64,000 nucleotides of DNA from Pyricularia pennisetigena (lineage: Eukaryota; Ascomycota; Sordariomycetes; Magnaporthales; Pyriculariaceae). The notes beneath the pieces were generated by a model. That model saw only the letters and a list, made by a program, of their open reading frames with translations, did no database searches and was not told the DNA's origin. Location of the stretch: contig NW_021940931.1 of assembly GCF_004337985.1 (NCBI RefSeq), positions 54,241 to 118,240 of the forward strand, written 5' to 3'. The position numbers and the translations under genes are program-made. Positions within the stretch are counted from its first letter, which is position 1; each line of letters begins with the position of its first letter. Shown one piece after another: positions 21,801 through 30,140 of the stretch.

Positions 21801-22712
21801 CGATCTGCCCCTTTTTCCCGCCGGCGTGCCCACGACCCACGTTACTTGCTCCCATAAAATTGTAAATTCAGCTACCCACGCGTCCAATGCGTAACCATCG
21901 GCCGCGGATCCCGGGTCCGGCATATCTTGCATGCCAAAAGCAAGTAGCTCCGCGAACTTTGGTAGCCGGTCGTCCCTAACCGAGACGTTGACCGCCTCCG
22001 GGCGCGGGGCGCCGCGCGTCCGCAGCGTGGTATAAAGAGATTCGTGGTCGGAGCCTGTGTAAAGACTGCTGTCAACCACAGTTACTGTGCTGGGGAGGTT
22101 GGAAAAAACCATATCCAATAAACCCCCGTCGCGGTGGGTGGGCACGCCGATATTTCCTGTAAAACGCATGCCCTGGGCTTGCGCCCATGCCGTCAGTTGA
22201 TCCCCTCCGCGTGCGTCTGTGCGGCCTGGCTGGTATGCAGCAGCCGCTACGTTGAAATCGCCGCCTAGCACCGTGGGTCCATTTGGCACGGTATTGCATA
22301 CCATTTCCAGCGCGGCGTTAGTACCTGCAGCCCTATATACGTTAATAAACAGTATTCCGTTAATTTCGAGCCAGAGTACGTCCCGCGTATTTTGGCCCTG
22401 CGGCAAGCGTCGTTGTACGGCCCTTAGGGCGGCCCCCTTTTTTACGTAGGTGAGCACCCGGGGCCGGAGCCCAGTCATGGCTTCGTAAGTGTTGGCGTGC
22501 CATTCGTCCACTGGCGCAAAGACATCATAGCCCGGGTGCGTTTGTGTAGTCGTATTTAGCCCGCACCATGGCTCTTGGACGTTAACCAGGTCCACTTCCC
22601 TCTGGTGGCATAACTCCAATAGGCTCAGATGCACACCCATCCTTTTGCCTACGTTGGCCCAAACTACGTCGAGGCGTTCCCGCTGCATGTTGCCGAGCGA
22701 ATATTTCGTCAT
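18825..22712 (-). CDS. LINE ORF2: endonuclease, reverse transcriptase, RNase H
   Basis: 1295 residues, uninterrupted. Residues 1-225 are an APE-type endonuclease (VNVQEPW, GGDFNVAA, GSDHESLY). Residues 430-720 are a reverse transcriptase with RPIALLSCIGKGLE, GTPQGSPLSP and the catalytic YADD at about 668-671. Residues 960-1090 are RNase H (VYTDGSE, HVFDAEAIGALRG, VDSTSVIWG, CPGHQGIPGNDRADELAK). A C-terminal knuckle CAWC..H..C lies near residue 1200. The start ATG lies inside the stop of ORF1 (ATGA), so translation by termination-reinitiation is likely. The enzyme nicks target DNA and copies the element RNA in place. The region down to 21919 is repeated after the N. Confidence 0.93.
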   Translation of the reverse strand: MTKYSLGNMQRERLDVVWANVGKRMGVHLSLLELCHQREVDLVNVQEPWCGLNTTTQTHPGYDVFAPVDEWHANTYEAMTGLRPRVLTYVKKGAALRAVQRRLPQGQNTRDVLWLEINGILFINVYRAAGTNAALEMVCNTVPNGPTVLGGDFNVAAAAYQPGRTDARGGDQLTAWAQAQGMRFTGNIGVPTHRDGGLLDMVFSNLPSTVTVVDSSLYTGSDHESLYTTLRTRGAPRPEAVNVSVRDDRLPKFAELLAFGMQDMPDPGSAADGYALDAWVAEFTILWEQVTWVVGTPAGKRGRSAPWWTENCQRLWTEFQRVKRSAVNRTDASAEEKAYTKGVRAAKREYWRHRIDQLRDDKDLWNMVGWLGAGPRLRSPPLVINGEQVSEPLAKAEALQREVLGRFSAEDDLQGDPLEAWSPDEAKIPWDTQISAEEAERSCIGVTSTSPGIDGITVRLLKAGWASLAEPVRRLYQRCLELGHFPAPWKKAEVAMLPKTGKKDRSNVRSWRPIALLSCIGKGLERLVARRIAWAIHGNGLLSCTHGGALPKRSATDLVCALAHDIEQALARGEEVTLVACDVQGAFDALLHGRLIRKMRSLGFSKMLLRFVINFLNGRQARVRLEGTTTGFRRLGCGTPQGSPLSPILYMLYLAYLVKNGAEWRLAYADDVLTWKSSRSLEENVRWLENKLRDMHEIAAEEKIHFAAEKTEVIHITKKRHGRNPEIRINGRTVTPVQLPGGRRGQSASGAERYPGMRWLGFWFSRRLDGRRHVAERAAKAMAVAAHLKGFGAIRYGPPAAALRKAAVACVGSSATYAAEAWYNPAHKQRGLLKALNKPLVLAARAILPAYKTTPSSTVLRDAGLPSARVALAHTRLKYGARLRLADKGHPLVSRLRETPRARNPGQPATTLQTAAQLLPRIRRLELRAPRNAPDSRTDPTGGVPKEEAARRFIEWLDMVSPDDIVVYTDGSEKHENNCVQIGYGWAVFRAGLEFAAGSASITPESHVFDAEAIGALRGLQAAARAQPGARIWICVDSTSVIWGLRGDAPRSSQWAFLEFHNLVDLLRKQGTEVRVRWCPGHQGIPGNDRADELAKAGSAGPPDPDPRAQQTTYSGAGTVLRAILSNTEKDWWRKELCERSPAYREWKLQYTPRKEPEELRLPRPLLGHYLAMRTGHGDFKAYHDRFNHQDANTSCAWCWKRTSPEHPVHCRYSRAVWRNWPWPDDDRPVGPPNRAQRRKFFQISFGQPKSFEAFSIATNYFSARPRAARQRPARHERTLRLGTPIVSDSNSDEE

Positions 22713-23841
22713 ATCAATCGATGGGTTGCTTCCAAGTTTGTCACATCAGCGGGGCAAGGTTCGGCAGCCGCTGCGTCCTCCTCCATTTCGGCTGCCCAAA
22801 CGATTTCGTCGTGCACGCGTTCCTGTTCAGCCTGCAGGAAGTTGCGGATGTCCGCCCCTGCCGCCTCGCATGGCCGCGCTCTTTTATTTGAAGTGCTCGA
22901 TCGGGAGCTCGAGGTTTGCGAATGCTGCGATGAAGTGCTTAGGACCGGGATTGCAGGTGCTGGTTCTCGGCGGGCCGTCTCAGCCCGGTCGTTGATAATC
23001 GCGGCACGGTTGGCACGTCCGATTCTGCGGATCCCCTTTAGTTTACGCTGTGAAGGTCGTTCAAGCTTCCCATTTACCACCAAAGGTCGGGCAGGGCAGT
23101 TTTCATGTCCGGATGGGAAATGGCCGTGGCAGTTAACGCATTTGGGGGCTGCCTTGCACGGCTCTTCCTCTGTCGCATGTTTTGCTTCACCGCATATGCC
23201 GCAACGCGCTTGCCGTACGCAGCGACGTATTTCGCAATATCCCTGGCAACCATCGTGGTGGTGTGTAATTTTGCGTGATTTTTCAACCTTCCGCGCACGT
23301 TTCGACACTCCGAAAAGCTGAAAAGGCTTTGCGGGTTGAAGGAAGGACACTATCCACGTGCCCTCAGCCGTATGCGGGTCGTAGCCATGTTTGGAAATAT
23401 GCCAGTTAATTGGCTGCTGGCCTGCTGCCACGGTAATCTCCTCCTGGATTACATCATGTACGTCCTTTCTTCCGTCCAGGCAATTGAGCGTTCGGGGCAC
23501 TCCAGAGACGGCGTATGTGTGCCAGGTTGTCGGGACAGTGACTTCCCGCGCGTCCAATGCGTCCATAATGGCCTTGACCGCGCTGGGGTTAAGGAGCTTT
23601 TGCCGTGTTTCCTCAGAGGCCACCGTAACACCCCAGCCCGTGGGGATGCGCTTGGCGTTTGGGATTTCACTGTGTGGCACTGAAACCAATTCGGCCAATT
23701 TGGTCGTTACCGCGTATGGCTCCCTCGTCACCATCCGCAGTTTGTCATTTACGCGGATCAGGATGCGGTTGGACGGTTGTTCTGTCAAACGTTTCGGGGC
23801 TTGGGAGCGGTCCCGGCCCGATTGGGAGGGAGCTGCGGAGC
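22709..23841 (-). CDS. LINE ORF1, C-terminal part, in the first duplicated unit
   Basis: Identical to the C-terminal two thirds of the complete ORF1 at 24633-26345, cut at the N. It includes the cysteine/histidine knuckles and ends RLI before the ATGA overlap with ORF2. Under the artefact reading this is the true ORF1 end of the element, and 23843-24636 is redundant. Confidence 0.8.
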
Positions 23842-23842
23842 N
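23842..23842. other. Ambiguous base N at the junction of the duplicated LINE segment
   Basis: Sits exactly between two identical 1924 bp copies, as expected where two contig ends overlap but were not merged. Confidence 0.85.
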
Positions 23843-24636
23843 GGCATATCTTGCATGCCAAAAGCAAGTAGCTCCGCGAACTTTGGTAGCCGGTCGTCCC
23901 TAACCGAGACGTTGACCGCCTCCGGGCGCGGGGCGCCGCGCGTCCGCAGCGTGGTATAAAGAGATTCGTGGTCGGAGCCTGTGTAAAGACTGCTGTCAAC
24001 CACAGTTACTGTGCTGGGGAGGTTGGAAAAAACCATATCCAATAAACCCCCGTCGCGGTGGGTGGGCACGCCGATATTTCCTGTAAAACGCATGCCCTGG
24101 GCTTGCGCCCATGCCGTCAGTTGATCCCCTCCGCGTGCGTCTGTGCGGCCTGGCTGGTATGCAGCAGCCGCTACGTTGAAATCGCCGCCTAGCACCGTGG
24201 GTCCATTTGGCACGGTATTGCATACCATTTCCAGCGCGGCGTTAGTACCTGCAGCCCTATATACGTTAATAAACAGTATTCCGTTAATTTCGAGCCAGAG
24301 TACGTCCCGCGTATTTTGGCCCTGCGGCAAGCGTCGTTGTACGGCCCTTAGGGCGGCCCCCTTTTTTACGTAGGTGAGCACCCGGGGCCGGAGCCCAGTC
24401 ATGGCTTCGTAAGTGTTGGCGTGCCATTCGTCCACTGGCGCAAAGACATCATAGCCCGGGTGCGTTTGTGTAGTCGTATTTAGCCCGCACCATGGCTCTT
24501 GGACGTTAACCAGGTCCACTTCCCTCTGGTGGCATAACTCCAATAGGCTCAGATGCACACCCATCCTTTTGCCTACGTTGGCCCAAACTACGTCGAGGCG
24601 TTCCCGCTGCATGTTGCCGAGCGAATATTTCGTCAT
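23843..24636 (-). CDS. LINE ORF2, N-terminal endonuclease fragment, in the second duplicated unit
   Basis: Identical to residues 1-264 of the ORF2 at 18825-22712, then cut by the N. Not an independent gene. Confidence 0.8.
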
Positions 24637-26345
24637 ATCAATCGATGGGTTGCTTCCAAGTTTGTCACATCAGCGGGGCAAGGTTCGGCAGCCGCTGCGT
24701 CCTCCTCCATTTCGGCTGCCCAAACGATTTCGTCGTGCACGCGTTCCTGTTCAGCCTGCAGGAAGTTGCGGATGTCCGCCCCTGCCGCCTCGCATGGCCG
24801 CGCTCTTTTATTTGAAGTGCTCGATCGGGAGCTCGAGGTTTGCGAATGCTGCGATGAAGTGCTTAGGACCGGGATTGCAGGTGCTGGTTCTCGGCGGGCC
24901 GTCTCAGCCCGGTCGTTGATAATCGCGGCACGGTTGGCACGTCCGATTCTGCGGATCCCCTTTAGTTTACGCTGTGAAGGTCGTTCAAGCTTCCCATTTA
25001 CCACCAAAGGTCGGGCAGGGCAGTTTTCATGTCCGGATGGGAAATGGCCGTGGCAGTTAACGCATTTGGGGGCTGCCTTGCACGGCTCTTCCTCTGTCGC
25101 ATGTTTTGCTTCACCGCATATGCCGCAACGCGCTTGCCGTACGCAGCGACGTATTTCGCAATATCCCTGGCAACCATCGTGGTGGTGTGTAATTTTGCGT
25201 GATTTTTCAACCTTCCGCGCACGTTTCGACACTCCGAAAAGCTGAAAAGGCTTTGCGGGTTGAAGGAAGGACACTATCCACGTGCCCTCAGCCGTATGCG
25301 GGTCGTAGCCATGTTTGGAAATATGCCAGTTAATTGGCTGCTGGCCTGCTGCCACGGTAATCTCCTCCTGGATTACATCATGTACGTCCTTTCTTCCGTC
25401 CAGGCAATTGAGCGTTCGGGGCACTCCAGAGACGGCGTATGTGTGCCAGGTTGTCGGGACAGTGACTTCCCGCGCGTCCAATGCGTCCATAATGGCCTTG
25501 ACCGCGCTGGGGTTAAGGAGCTTTTGCCGTGTTTCCTCAGAGGCCACCGTAACACCCCAGCCCGTGGGGATGCGCTTGGCGTTTGGGATTTCACTGTGTG
25601 GCACTGAAACCAATTCGGCCAATTTGGTCGTTACCGCGTATGGCTCCCTCGTCACCATCCGCAGTTTGTCATTTACGCGGATCAGGATGCGGTTGGACGG
25701 TTGTTCTGTCAAACGTTTCGGGGCTTGGGAGCGGTCCCGGCCCGATTGGGAGGGAGCTGCGGAGCTGTCAGGTGCATTGCCGGGCATCGTACGTATCGGG
25801 TACGAGCGCGTGGCCGGGGTTAAAATTCGCGTTGGGGCCGCCGCTGGTGGCGTGGCGGCTCGCTCGGCCCATGTGACCGATTTGTTAGTGGGCGTGCCTC
25901 TGCCTTTAGAGGCCGACGACGCCGTGCCCGTCCTTGTAATTAAGATGCTGCGCCTTTCGCTGGAACTGGTCGGCGAACGCGACGGGGAGCGCGAGCGCTC
26001 TTTTTCAGGGAGGGTGCGACTGAGGAACCAGCCGCTGATCACATCGTCAAGTTCAAGAACAATTCTCCTAAGCGCGGCGTCCTCCGGGGCCTGTAAACTT
26101 TCGAGCTTGGCTGCAAAGACCTCTTCGAGCCAGCTGCCGACTGTTTCCACGTTTTCCAACTCCTGCTGCAGTGTTTTGATGGCCAGGGCCGGGAGGCTGG
26201 AGTACCTTCCGCGGCCGGCCGGCTCAGGCGCGTTAGCGGTGCGCGTGTCGAGAGATACGTGTTCCGACTCGGCCTGGCCCTGCGGCAAAGCCTGCGGCGT
26301 GCTTTGCGGGCGCGCGCGGCGGTTTGAGACCTCTGGTGAGGCCAT
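24633..26345 (-). CDS. LINE ORF1: nucleic-acid-binding, gag-like protein
   Basis: 570 residues, starting MASPEVSNRRARPQ at 26345. A disordered Ser/Arg/Pro-rich N-terminal half (SRSPSRSPTSSSERR) is followed by an RRM-like region around 230-370 and tandem zinc knuckles at about 395-445 (CGIC..H..C, CVNC..H..C). ORF1 proteins of LINEs bind the element RNA to form the particle used for retrotransposition. It overlaps ORF2 by four bases. All key residues are present, unlike in copy 2. Confidence 0.88.
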   Translation of the reverse strand: MASPEVSNRRARPQSTPQALPQGQAESEHVSLDTRTANAPEPAGRGRYSSLPALAIKTLQQELENVETVGSWLEEVFAAKLESLQAPEDAALRRIVLELDDVISGWFLSRTLPEKERSRSPSRSPTSSSERRSILITRTGTASSASKGRGTPTNKSVTWAERAATPPAAAPTRILTPATRSYPIRTMPGNAPDSSAAPSQSGRDRSQAPKRLTEQPSNRILIRVNDKLRMVTREPYAVTTKLAELVSVPHSEIPNAKRIPTGWGVTVASEETRQKLLNPSAVKAIMDALDAREVTVPTTWHTYAVSGVPRTLNCLDGRKDVHDVIQEEITVAAGQQPINWHISKHGYDPHTAEGTWIVSFLQPAKPFQLFGVSKRARKVEKSRKITHHHDGCQGYCEIRRCVRQARCGICGEAKHATEEEPCKAAPKCVNCHGHFPSGHENCPARPLVVNGKLERPSQRKLKGIRRIGRANRAAIINDRAETARREPAPAIPVLSTSSQHSQTSSSRSSTSNKRARPCEAAGADIRNFLQAEQERVHDEIVWAAEMEEDAAAAEPCPADVTNLEATHRLI

Positions 26346-26453
26346 GACGACCGGCGCCCGGAGGGCGAAAATTCTTCAGCTGTTAAGCTTATTGGTGTGT
26401 TTGGGTGTGAATCGCTAACAAAGGTGGGTCTGACCCATGAATGGTGGAGGATG

Positions 26454-27006
26454 ATGGTCTTTCGGACCCAGTTACAACCATTCCAGCGCAAATCTGGCCC
26501 ATCATGAAGCCGGTTTCGTCGAAGTTATACATGTCGCAGTCTTGGATGCCATATTTGGCCCTCATATTGGCCACCAATTGAAACCACGCGTTTAACGCGT
26601 CAGGATTTTCGCAAAAGGCCCTTTGAAAGTCGTAAGCGCGAGAAAAACGCGTTTTTAATTCTGTGCGTCGTTGTACGAAGCGATAAGCCCATTGCTTGCC
26701 GACCGGTCGCGCGTCCCGCGCAGCGAGAAGATGATCGGCCATTGCGGCCACATCAGCGATCTGGGCTGGAAACCCTCGGGAATCCAGGTCCAATATATAC
26801 TGGACAATTACTTCCTCTTCCCTTTCCGTTAGCTTTTGATTGCCTGGCCGACGATTGGCCAAAGAAGCGATGCCGTTTATTCTGTCGTGTAGTGTCGATT
26901 TTGGAACATTATATATTAATGCAACCTTTCGTATGCTTTTCTTTTTGCTGGGTCGGAGCTCATGTGGAGCAAGAATGATTCCCGCTTCGCAATTTGATGA
27001 TTCCAT
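26454..27006 (-). pseudogene. Family B transposase E2, N-terminal fragment
   Basis: Begins MESSNCEAG at 27006, with the HTH (VPKSTLHDRING) and the CENP-B-like region, and reaches the first catalytic D (NFDETGF) before ending in LINE sequence after about 184 codons. Very close to E6; differences include RAKYG for GAKYG and CAGM for CSGM. Confidence 0.85.
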
Positions 27007-27104
27007 TACTGTTGGGGGAAAGAACACGTGTGGAAAATAAAGGATGAAACTGGGTTGAAAAATGTCCGGGGTCCTGATATGTCCGGGGTCCTGATGAACC
27101 ACGT
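26454..27104 (-). mobile_element. Fot1-like family B element E2, 5' fragment
   Basis: The outer end with TA at 27105-27106 and ACGT at 27101-27104, the two-box TIR (TCAGGACCCCGGACAT twice) and the first third of the transposase are nearly identical to E6 (40301). It is cut at 26454 by the 5' end of the LINE. The remaining two thirds are nowhere near the other end of the LINE. Confidence 0.88.
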
Positions 27105-27173
27105 TATACTTAAAGTACCCATCAAATTGTTACGATCAAGTTATCGGGGTAACCTGTTCCTATGGTAAAGTAC

Positions 27174-27386
27174 TGTCACGAAAGCGATCCCAAAGAGACA
27201 AGGCTGCAATATAGGGGCGATTCTATTCGAAGATCTAAAGCTAAGTGTAAAGGAAGAAGAAAGGCACGCAGTGCCAATCGCGTACACGCGCCTAAGCGAA
27301 CAAATAACAAACTCACCCTGGCGCCTTGTCACGTGAGGTGGAGCTAGTCACGGTTGGCAGTCGCCCAGGCACGCCACTCCGTAACA
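27174..27386 (+). repeat. LTR-like repeat R1, left copy
   Basis: 213 bp starting TGTCACGAAAGCG and ending CTCCGTAACA, i.e. TG..CA ends like an LTR. About 98% identical (4 differences by eye) to 28378-28590 in direct orientation. GTAC precedes this copy and also follows the right copy, a possible 4 bp target duplication. No primer-binding site follows it. Partial copies lie at 32004-32294 and 35468-35524. Confidence 0.75.
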
Positions 27387-27617
27387 TCCTAAATGTAATC
27401 TCTCTTGATTTGTTTAATCTGTAATTCTCAACTGAAATTCCACAGATCACCAAGATCACTTTCTGATGGTTACGTGGGATCACGTGACTTGTTAGGTGGC
27501 TACGATCCTTCCGGTCGGTACCTTTCCCGCGCTGGTGTCACCAGGAAGGGGTGTGGCCCCACCTGGCCTTTCTGGTACCGGCCCAGCTGTCTGGTCGTAA
27601 CAACGCTTTCTATAGTT

Positions 27618-27962
27618 TTACTGCCCGTGGCGAGTATTGGGTAAATCTCCCCAGATATAATCACCCGCCCTCTGAATTCCCGCTTCGAGTGAAGTTTTGC
27701 CGTTATATTGACCGACTCGCTCTCCTGCTGGCACGTACCCAGGGTAAGGCCTGGGGGCCGCCTCTGCCGTAAGGTGGTAGGGTGGTGCACTTGGGCCAGC
27801 TGACGATTGGACTCCCTCTCCAAAAACTGTGTATCTTCCACCTTCAGTGGGATCGTATTGAGGTTTTGCTTTGGCTTTTTCGTTGGTCTTCTTTTTTTTT
27901 CCCCATGGAGCGGCCATTGCGCCGGCAAAAAGCAGAGGGAAGATAACGTTAGTAAAACGCAT
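27618..27962 (-). CDS. Small secreted protein, lysine/proline-rich, between two R1 repeats
   Basis: 114 residues. MRFTNVIFPLLFAGAMA|APW is a typical signal peptide with an A-A cleavage site. The mature part opens with a basic WGKKKKTNEKAKAK stretch and is rich in Pro/Gly/Tyr (APPYH, PRPYPGYVP); it has no cysteine and no membrane segment. A TATA-like TATATAAC lies about 135 bp upstream (28097-28104, minus strand). Secreted small proteins in repeat-rich regions of fungi are often effectors; that is inference from context. It is the only gene in the 991 bp between two direct LTR-like repeats. No family is recognised. Confidence 0.6.
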   Translation of the reverse strand: MRFTNVIFPLLFAGAMAAPWGKKKKTNEKAKAKPQYDPTEGGRYTVFGEGVQSSAGPSAPPYHLTAEAAPRPYPGYVPAGERVGQYNGKTSLEAGIQRAGDYIWGDLPNTRHGQ

Positions 27963-28377
27963 TGTCGGAGACGGAGCAAAGAAATGGATAAACAGTTTTA
28001 AAGCTGATAAAAGTATGGGAACCGAATAGCAAAAAAGGCTTATGTAGGTGATGAGCAAGTTCTAGAGTTGAAGTTCGGAAAACGTAATTAAGGGGAGTTA
28101 TATACAGCTTTTATAATTTTGATAAAATGGTCAATGCTTCGATTTAATAATTTCCTTGCCTCCGTCCCTCCGTTAATAGATACGAATTATTGTACGAAAC
28201 TGCTAAATAAAATAATATCAATGGCTGTGCTCCAGTTATTTTTTCCTAAATGCATTAAATTATCAAGGATGCGGTAGAGGGGTTTATTGCCACCCACCTC
28301 CAATAATTTATTTAATATGTTATTTTAATGCGAATATTAATCCATAAGTCCTTTAATACACTAATTCAAATGAATAA

Positions 28378-28590
28378 TGTCACGAAAGCGATCCCAAAGA
28401 GACAAGGCTACAATATAGGGGCGATTCTATTCGAAGATCTAAAGCTAAGTGTAAAGGAAGAAGAAAGGCACGCAGTGCCAATCGCGTACACGCGCCTAAG
28501 CGAGCAAATAACAAACTCACCCTGGCACCTAGTCACGTGAGGTGGAGCTAGTCACGGTTGGCAGTCGCCCAGGCACGCCACTCCGTAACA
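28378..28590 (+). repeat. LTR-like repeat R1, right copy
   Basis: Direct partner of 27174-27386. Immediately followed at 28591 by a truncated family B terminal repeat. Confidence 0.75.
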
Positions 28591-28624
28591 GTACTGTCCT
28601 GCGCGGGGTACTGTACATCCACGT
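28591..28624 (-). repeat. Truncated terminal repeat of a family B element
   Basis: Reads inward from TA 28625-28626 as ACGTGGATGTACAGTACCCC and continues into the second box before being cut by the R1 repeat. Box type GTACCCCGCGCA, closest to E3 (5' end) and E7. No element body is attached. Confidence 0.7.
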
Positions 28625-28826
28625 TAATATTTTTAACTTATTTGTACGCATTGCTGTGTATAACTAAAGTTTCTATTTATTTATGCGATATTAATGCGCA
28701 TTAATTCGCACAATACTTTATTTTAAAACAATGCATGTATTTTTGATTCGTGTTCAACATATTGTTAGTGCAACAGCATAAACAATTAACGCATGGTATA
28801 TAAATATATCCCAACCTATTAATATA

Positions 28827-29097
28827 TGTGAGGATCAGGCCCCCAGACCTACCCTCAAAATCACGACTCGGCTCCACGCCGAACCAGGTGTCACGGCCAG
28901 GCATACATTGGAGAACCTCAGTGTATTAGGCCCTATTAACGAAAATTCTAAACTGAAGAGAAGAGAGAAATTACAACCAACGACGCGCTGGAGAGACGCG
29001 TTTAAATCTGGAGTTAGTGGACCCTTTGTCCGATCCCTGGCTCGGCCTGGAGCCGAGTCGTGATTCTGAGGGTAGGTTTGGGGGCCTGGTCCTCACA
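28827..29097 (+). repeat. Foldback copy of repeat R2
   Basis: A full R2 unit (28889-29097; TGTCACGGCCAGG..CCTCACA, TG..CA ends) is preceded by 62 bp that are the reverse complement of its own 3' end, so the two ends pair into a long hairpin. Other R2 units lie at 35650-35863 and 42264-42472 without the inverted segment. R2 has no ORF; it may be a solo LTR family or a SINE-like unit. Confidence 0.7.
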
Positions 29098-29242
29098 GTT
29101 GTAATGTTTAAACCTAATGTGTCCCTTGCTTTTTAAAGTGCACGACAAAGGCATCATTTATTACATACTTTGTTCATGCACTTTATGACTAATTATGGTT
29201 GTCACTTTTTATAGAATATAGTTCCTCGGTTGGACAATTATA

Positions 29243-29429
29243 ACGTGGATGTACAGTATGTGGGCTAGGACAGTATGTGGGCCATGTTAAGAATTATATG
29301 CGACGTCAGTTGAAATGCTAACAGCCAATTCCCGTTTTATTTCCATGTGTTAACACTTGAGTTAACGCCGCATATATTTCTTAACATTGGCCCACATACT
29401 GTCCTGGCCCACATACTGTACATCCACGT
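29243..29429. mobile_element. Family B MITE
   Basis: A 187 bp non-autonomous element with TA at both edges (29241-29242 and 29430-29431). The TIRs carry the family B outer end ACGTGGATGTACA and a pair of boxes of type GTATGTGGGCCA. Complementarity continues for more than 70 bp on each side, so nearly the whole element is one hairpin. No coding capacity. The box sequence matches none of the longer elements in the window. Confidence 0.88.
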
Positions 29430-29610
29430 TACCGGTAAAACCTTGTTGGTATTCTGGAAAAAAATGTGTATAAAGAGCAGCCAGGAGTTTTGGAGGAACT
29501 CTGCCATTCATAATTTTCTAACCAAGCTATTATCACACGAGAAAATATTCATCCATCTTTACAAAAAAATTACCTTTGACCTTTTTGCATTGCGCATTGC
29601 AAGCGTAAAT

Positions 29611-29877
29611 ATGTCTATTGATTTTAAATACCCCGGTCCCGAGGGCCACAACTACGGAAACTGCTTCATGACGCTATTCAAACCTGATAAGACGCCTGTC
29701 AAAATGGCCGACCTATTCTCAACCGGTACAACGATTGTGAGGGTGCAGGGGGTGGATATAACTTTTCATGTGGATGAAAATTGTCGCGCGACAAAGACGC
29801 ACGGGGAGTTTCCCGAGGGCCTTTATATACAAGTAGGAAGGAAGGAGGGTATGCAATATCTTAGCAGACTTACATAA
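29611..29877 (+). CDS. Hypothetical 88-residue protein ending in a transposon terminal repeat
   Basis: MSIDFKYPGPEGHNYG opens a frame that ends ...QYLSRLT followed by a TAA made by the TA duplication and first base of a family B TIR. The native C-terminus was therefore probably removed by the insertion. No family is recognised and there is no signal peptide. The frame also runs back to 29347, but that part includes MITE sequence and is unlikely to be coding. Gene reality uncertain. Confidence 0.4.
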   Translation: MSIDFKYPGPEGHNYGNCFMTLFKPDKTPVKMADLFSTGTTIVRVQGVDITFHVDENCRATKTHGEFPEGLYIQVGRKEGMQYLSRLT

Positions 29878-29922
29878 CGTGGTTCATCAGGACCCGGGCC
29901 ATATCAGGACCCGGGCCATTTA
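29877..29922 (+). repeat. Orphan family B terminal repeat
   Basis: ACGTGGTTCATCAGGACCCG followed by a second box of the same type (ATCAGGACCCGGGCCA). No transposase body or matching inverse end is seen in the window. Confidence 0.75.
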
Positions 29923-30140
29923 GAATGCATACAAAATACGTCAGTGCATAACCGTGCACTTTTTTCACTTTTGTTAACCACATCTCCAAACTTTCAAATC
30001 AAGCTTATCGAACTTTACTTTACTAAATAAATTTTTTTCGAATTTTTATATGCTGTATTAGGTGCGCTACAAAAGCACTGTGCAACTTACTGTGCAAAAT
30101 AAACAAATATTTAATTTTCATCGTAATTTTAAATCGTATA

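Larger units (their letters stand above)
21919..25765 (-). repeat. Exact tandem duplication of 1924 bp around an N (probable assembly artefact)
   Basis: 21919-23841 and 23843-25765 appear identical; every ORF coordinate recurs at +1924. The junction is one N at 23842. It repeats the end of ORF1 and the start of ORF2. Confidence 0.9.
18549..26453 (-). mobile_element. Tad-like LINE retrotransposon (copy 1), with an internal 1924 bp exact duplication
   Basis: On the minus strand: 5' end at 26453, short 5' UTR, ORF1, ORF2 overlapping it by ATGA, a 3' UTR with a strong hairpin (GCCGGGCTCGGCCCGGC, 18581-18597) and an (ACT)n tail (18549-18570) in place of poly-A. As written it is 7905 bp. Removing one duplicated unit plus the N leaves 5980 bp, within 1 bp of copy 2 (46588-52568). 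No target-site duplication is seen, and the family B transposon abutting its 5' end is not found beyond its 3' end. Domain order EN-RT-RNH and the fungal context fit the Tad/I group. Confidence 0.9.

Noticed and set aside
23785..24636. A third LINE copy
   Set aside because: Exactly identical to 21919-22712 with an N at the joint; better explained as assembly duplication.
25315..26418. Plus-strand ORF of 367 codons
   Set aside because: Antisense of LINE ORF1, low-complexity Ser/Arg product, no family resemblance.
29347..29610. N-terminal extension of the 29611 ORF
   Set aside because: It reads through the right half of the MITE, so it is not native coding sequence.
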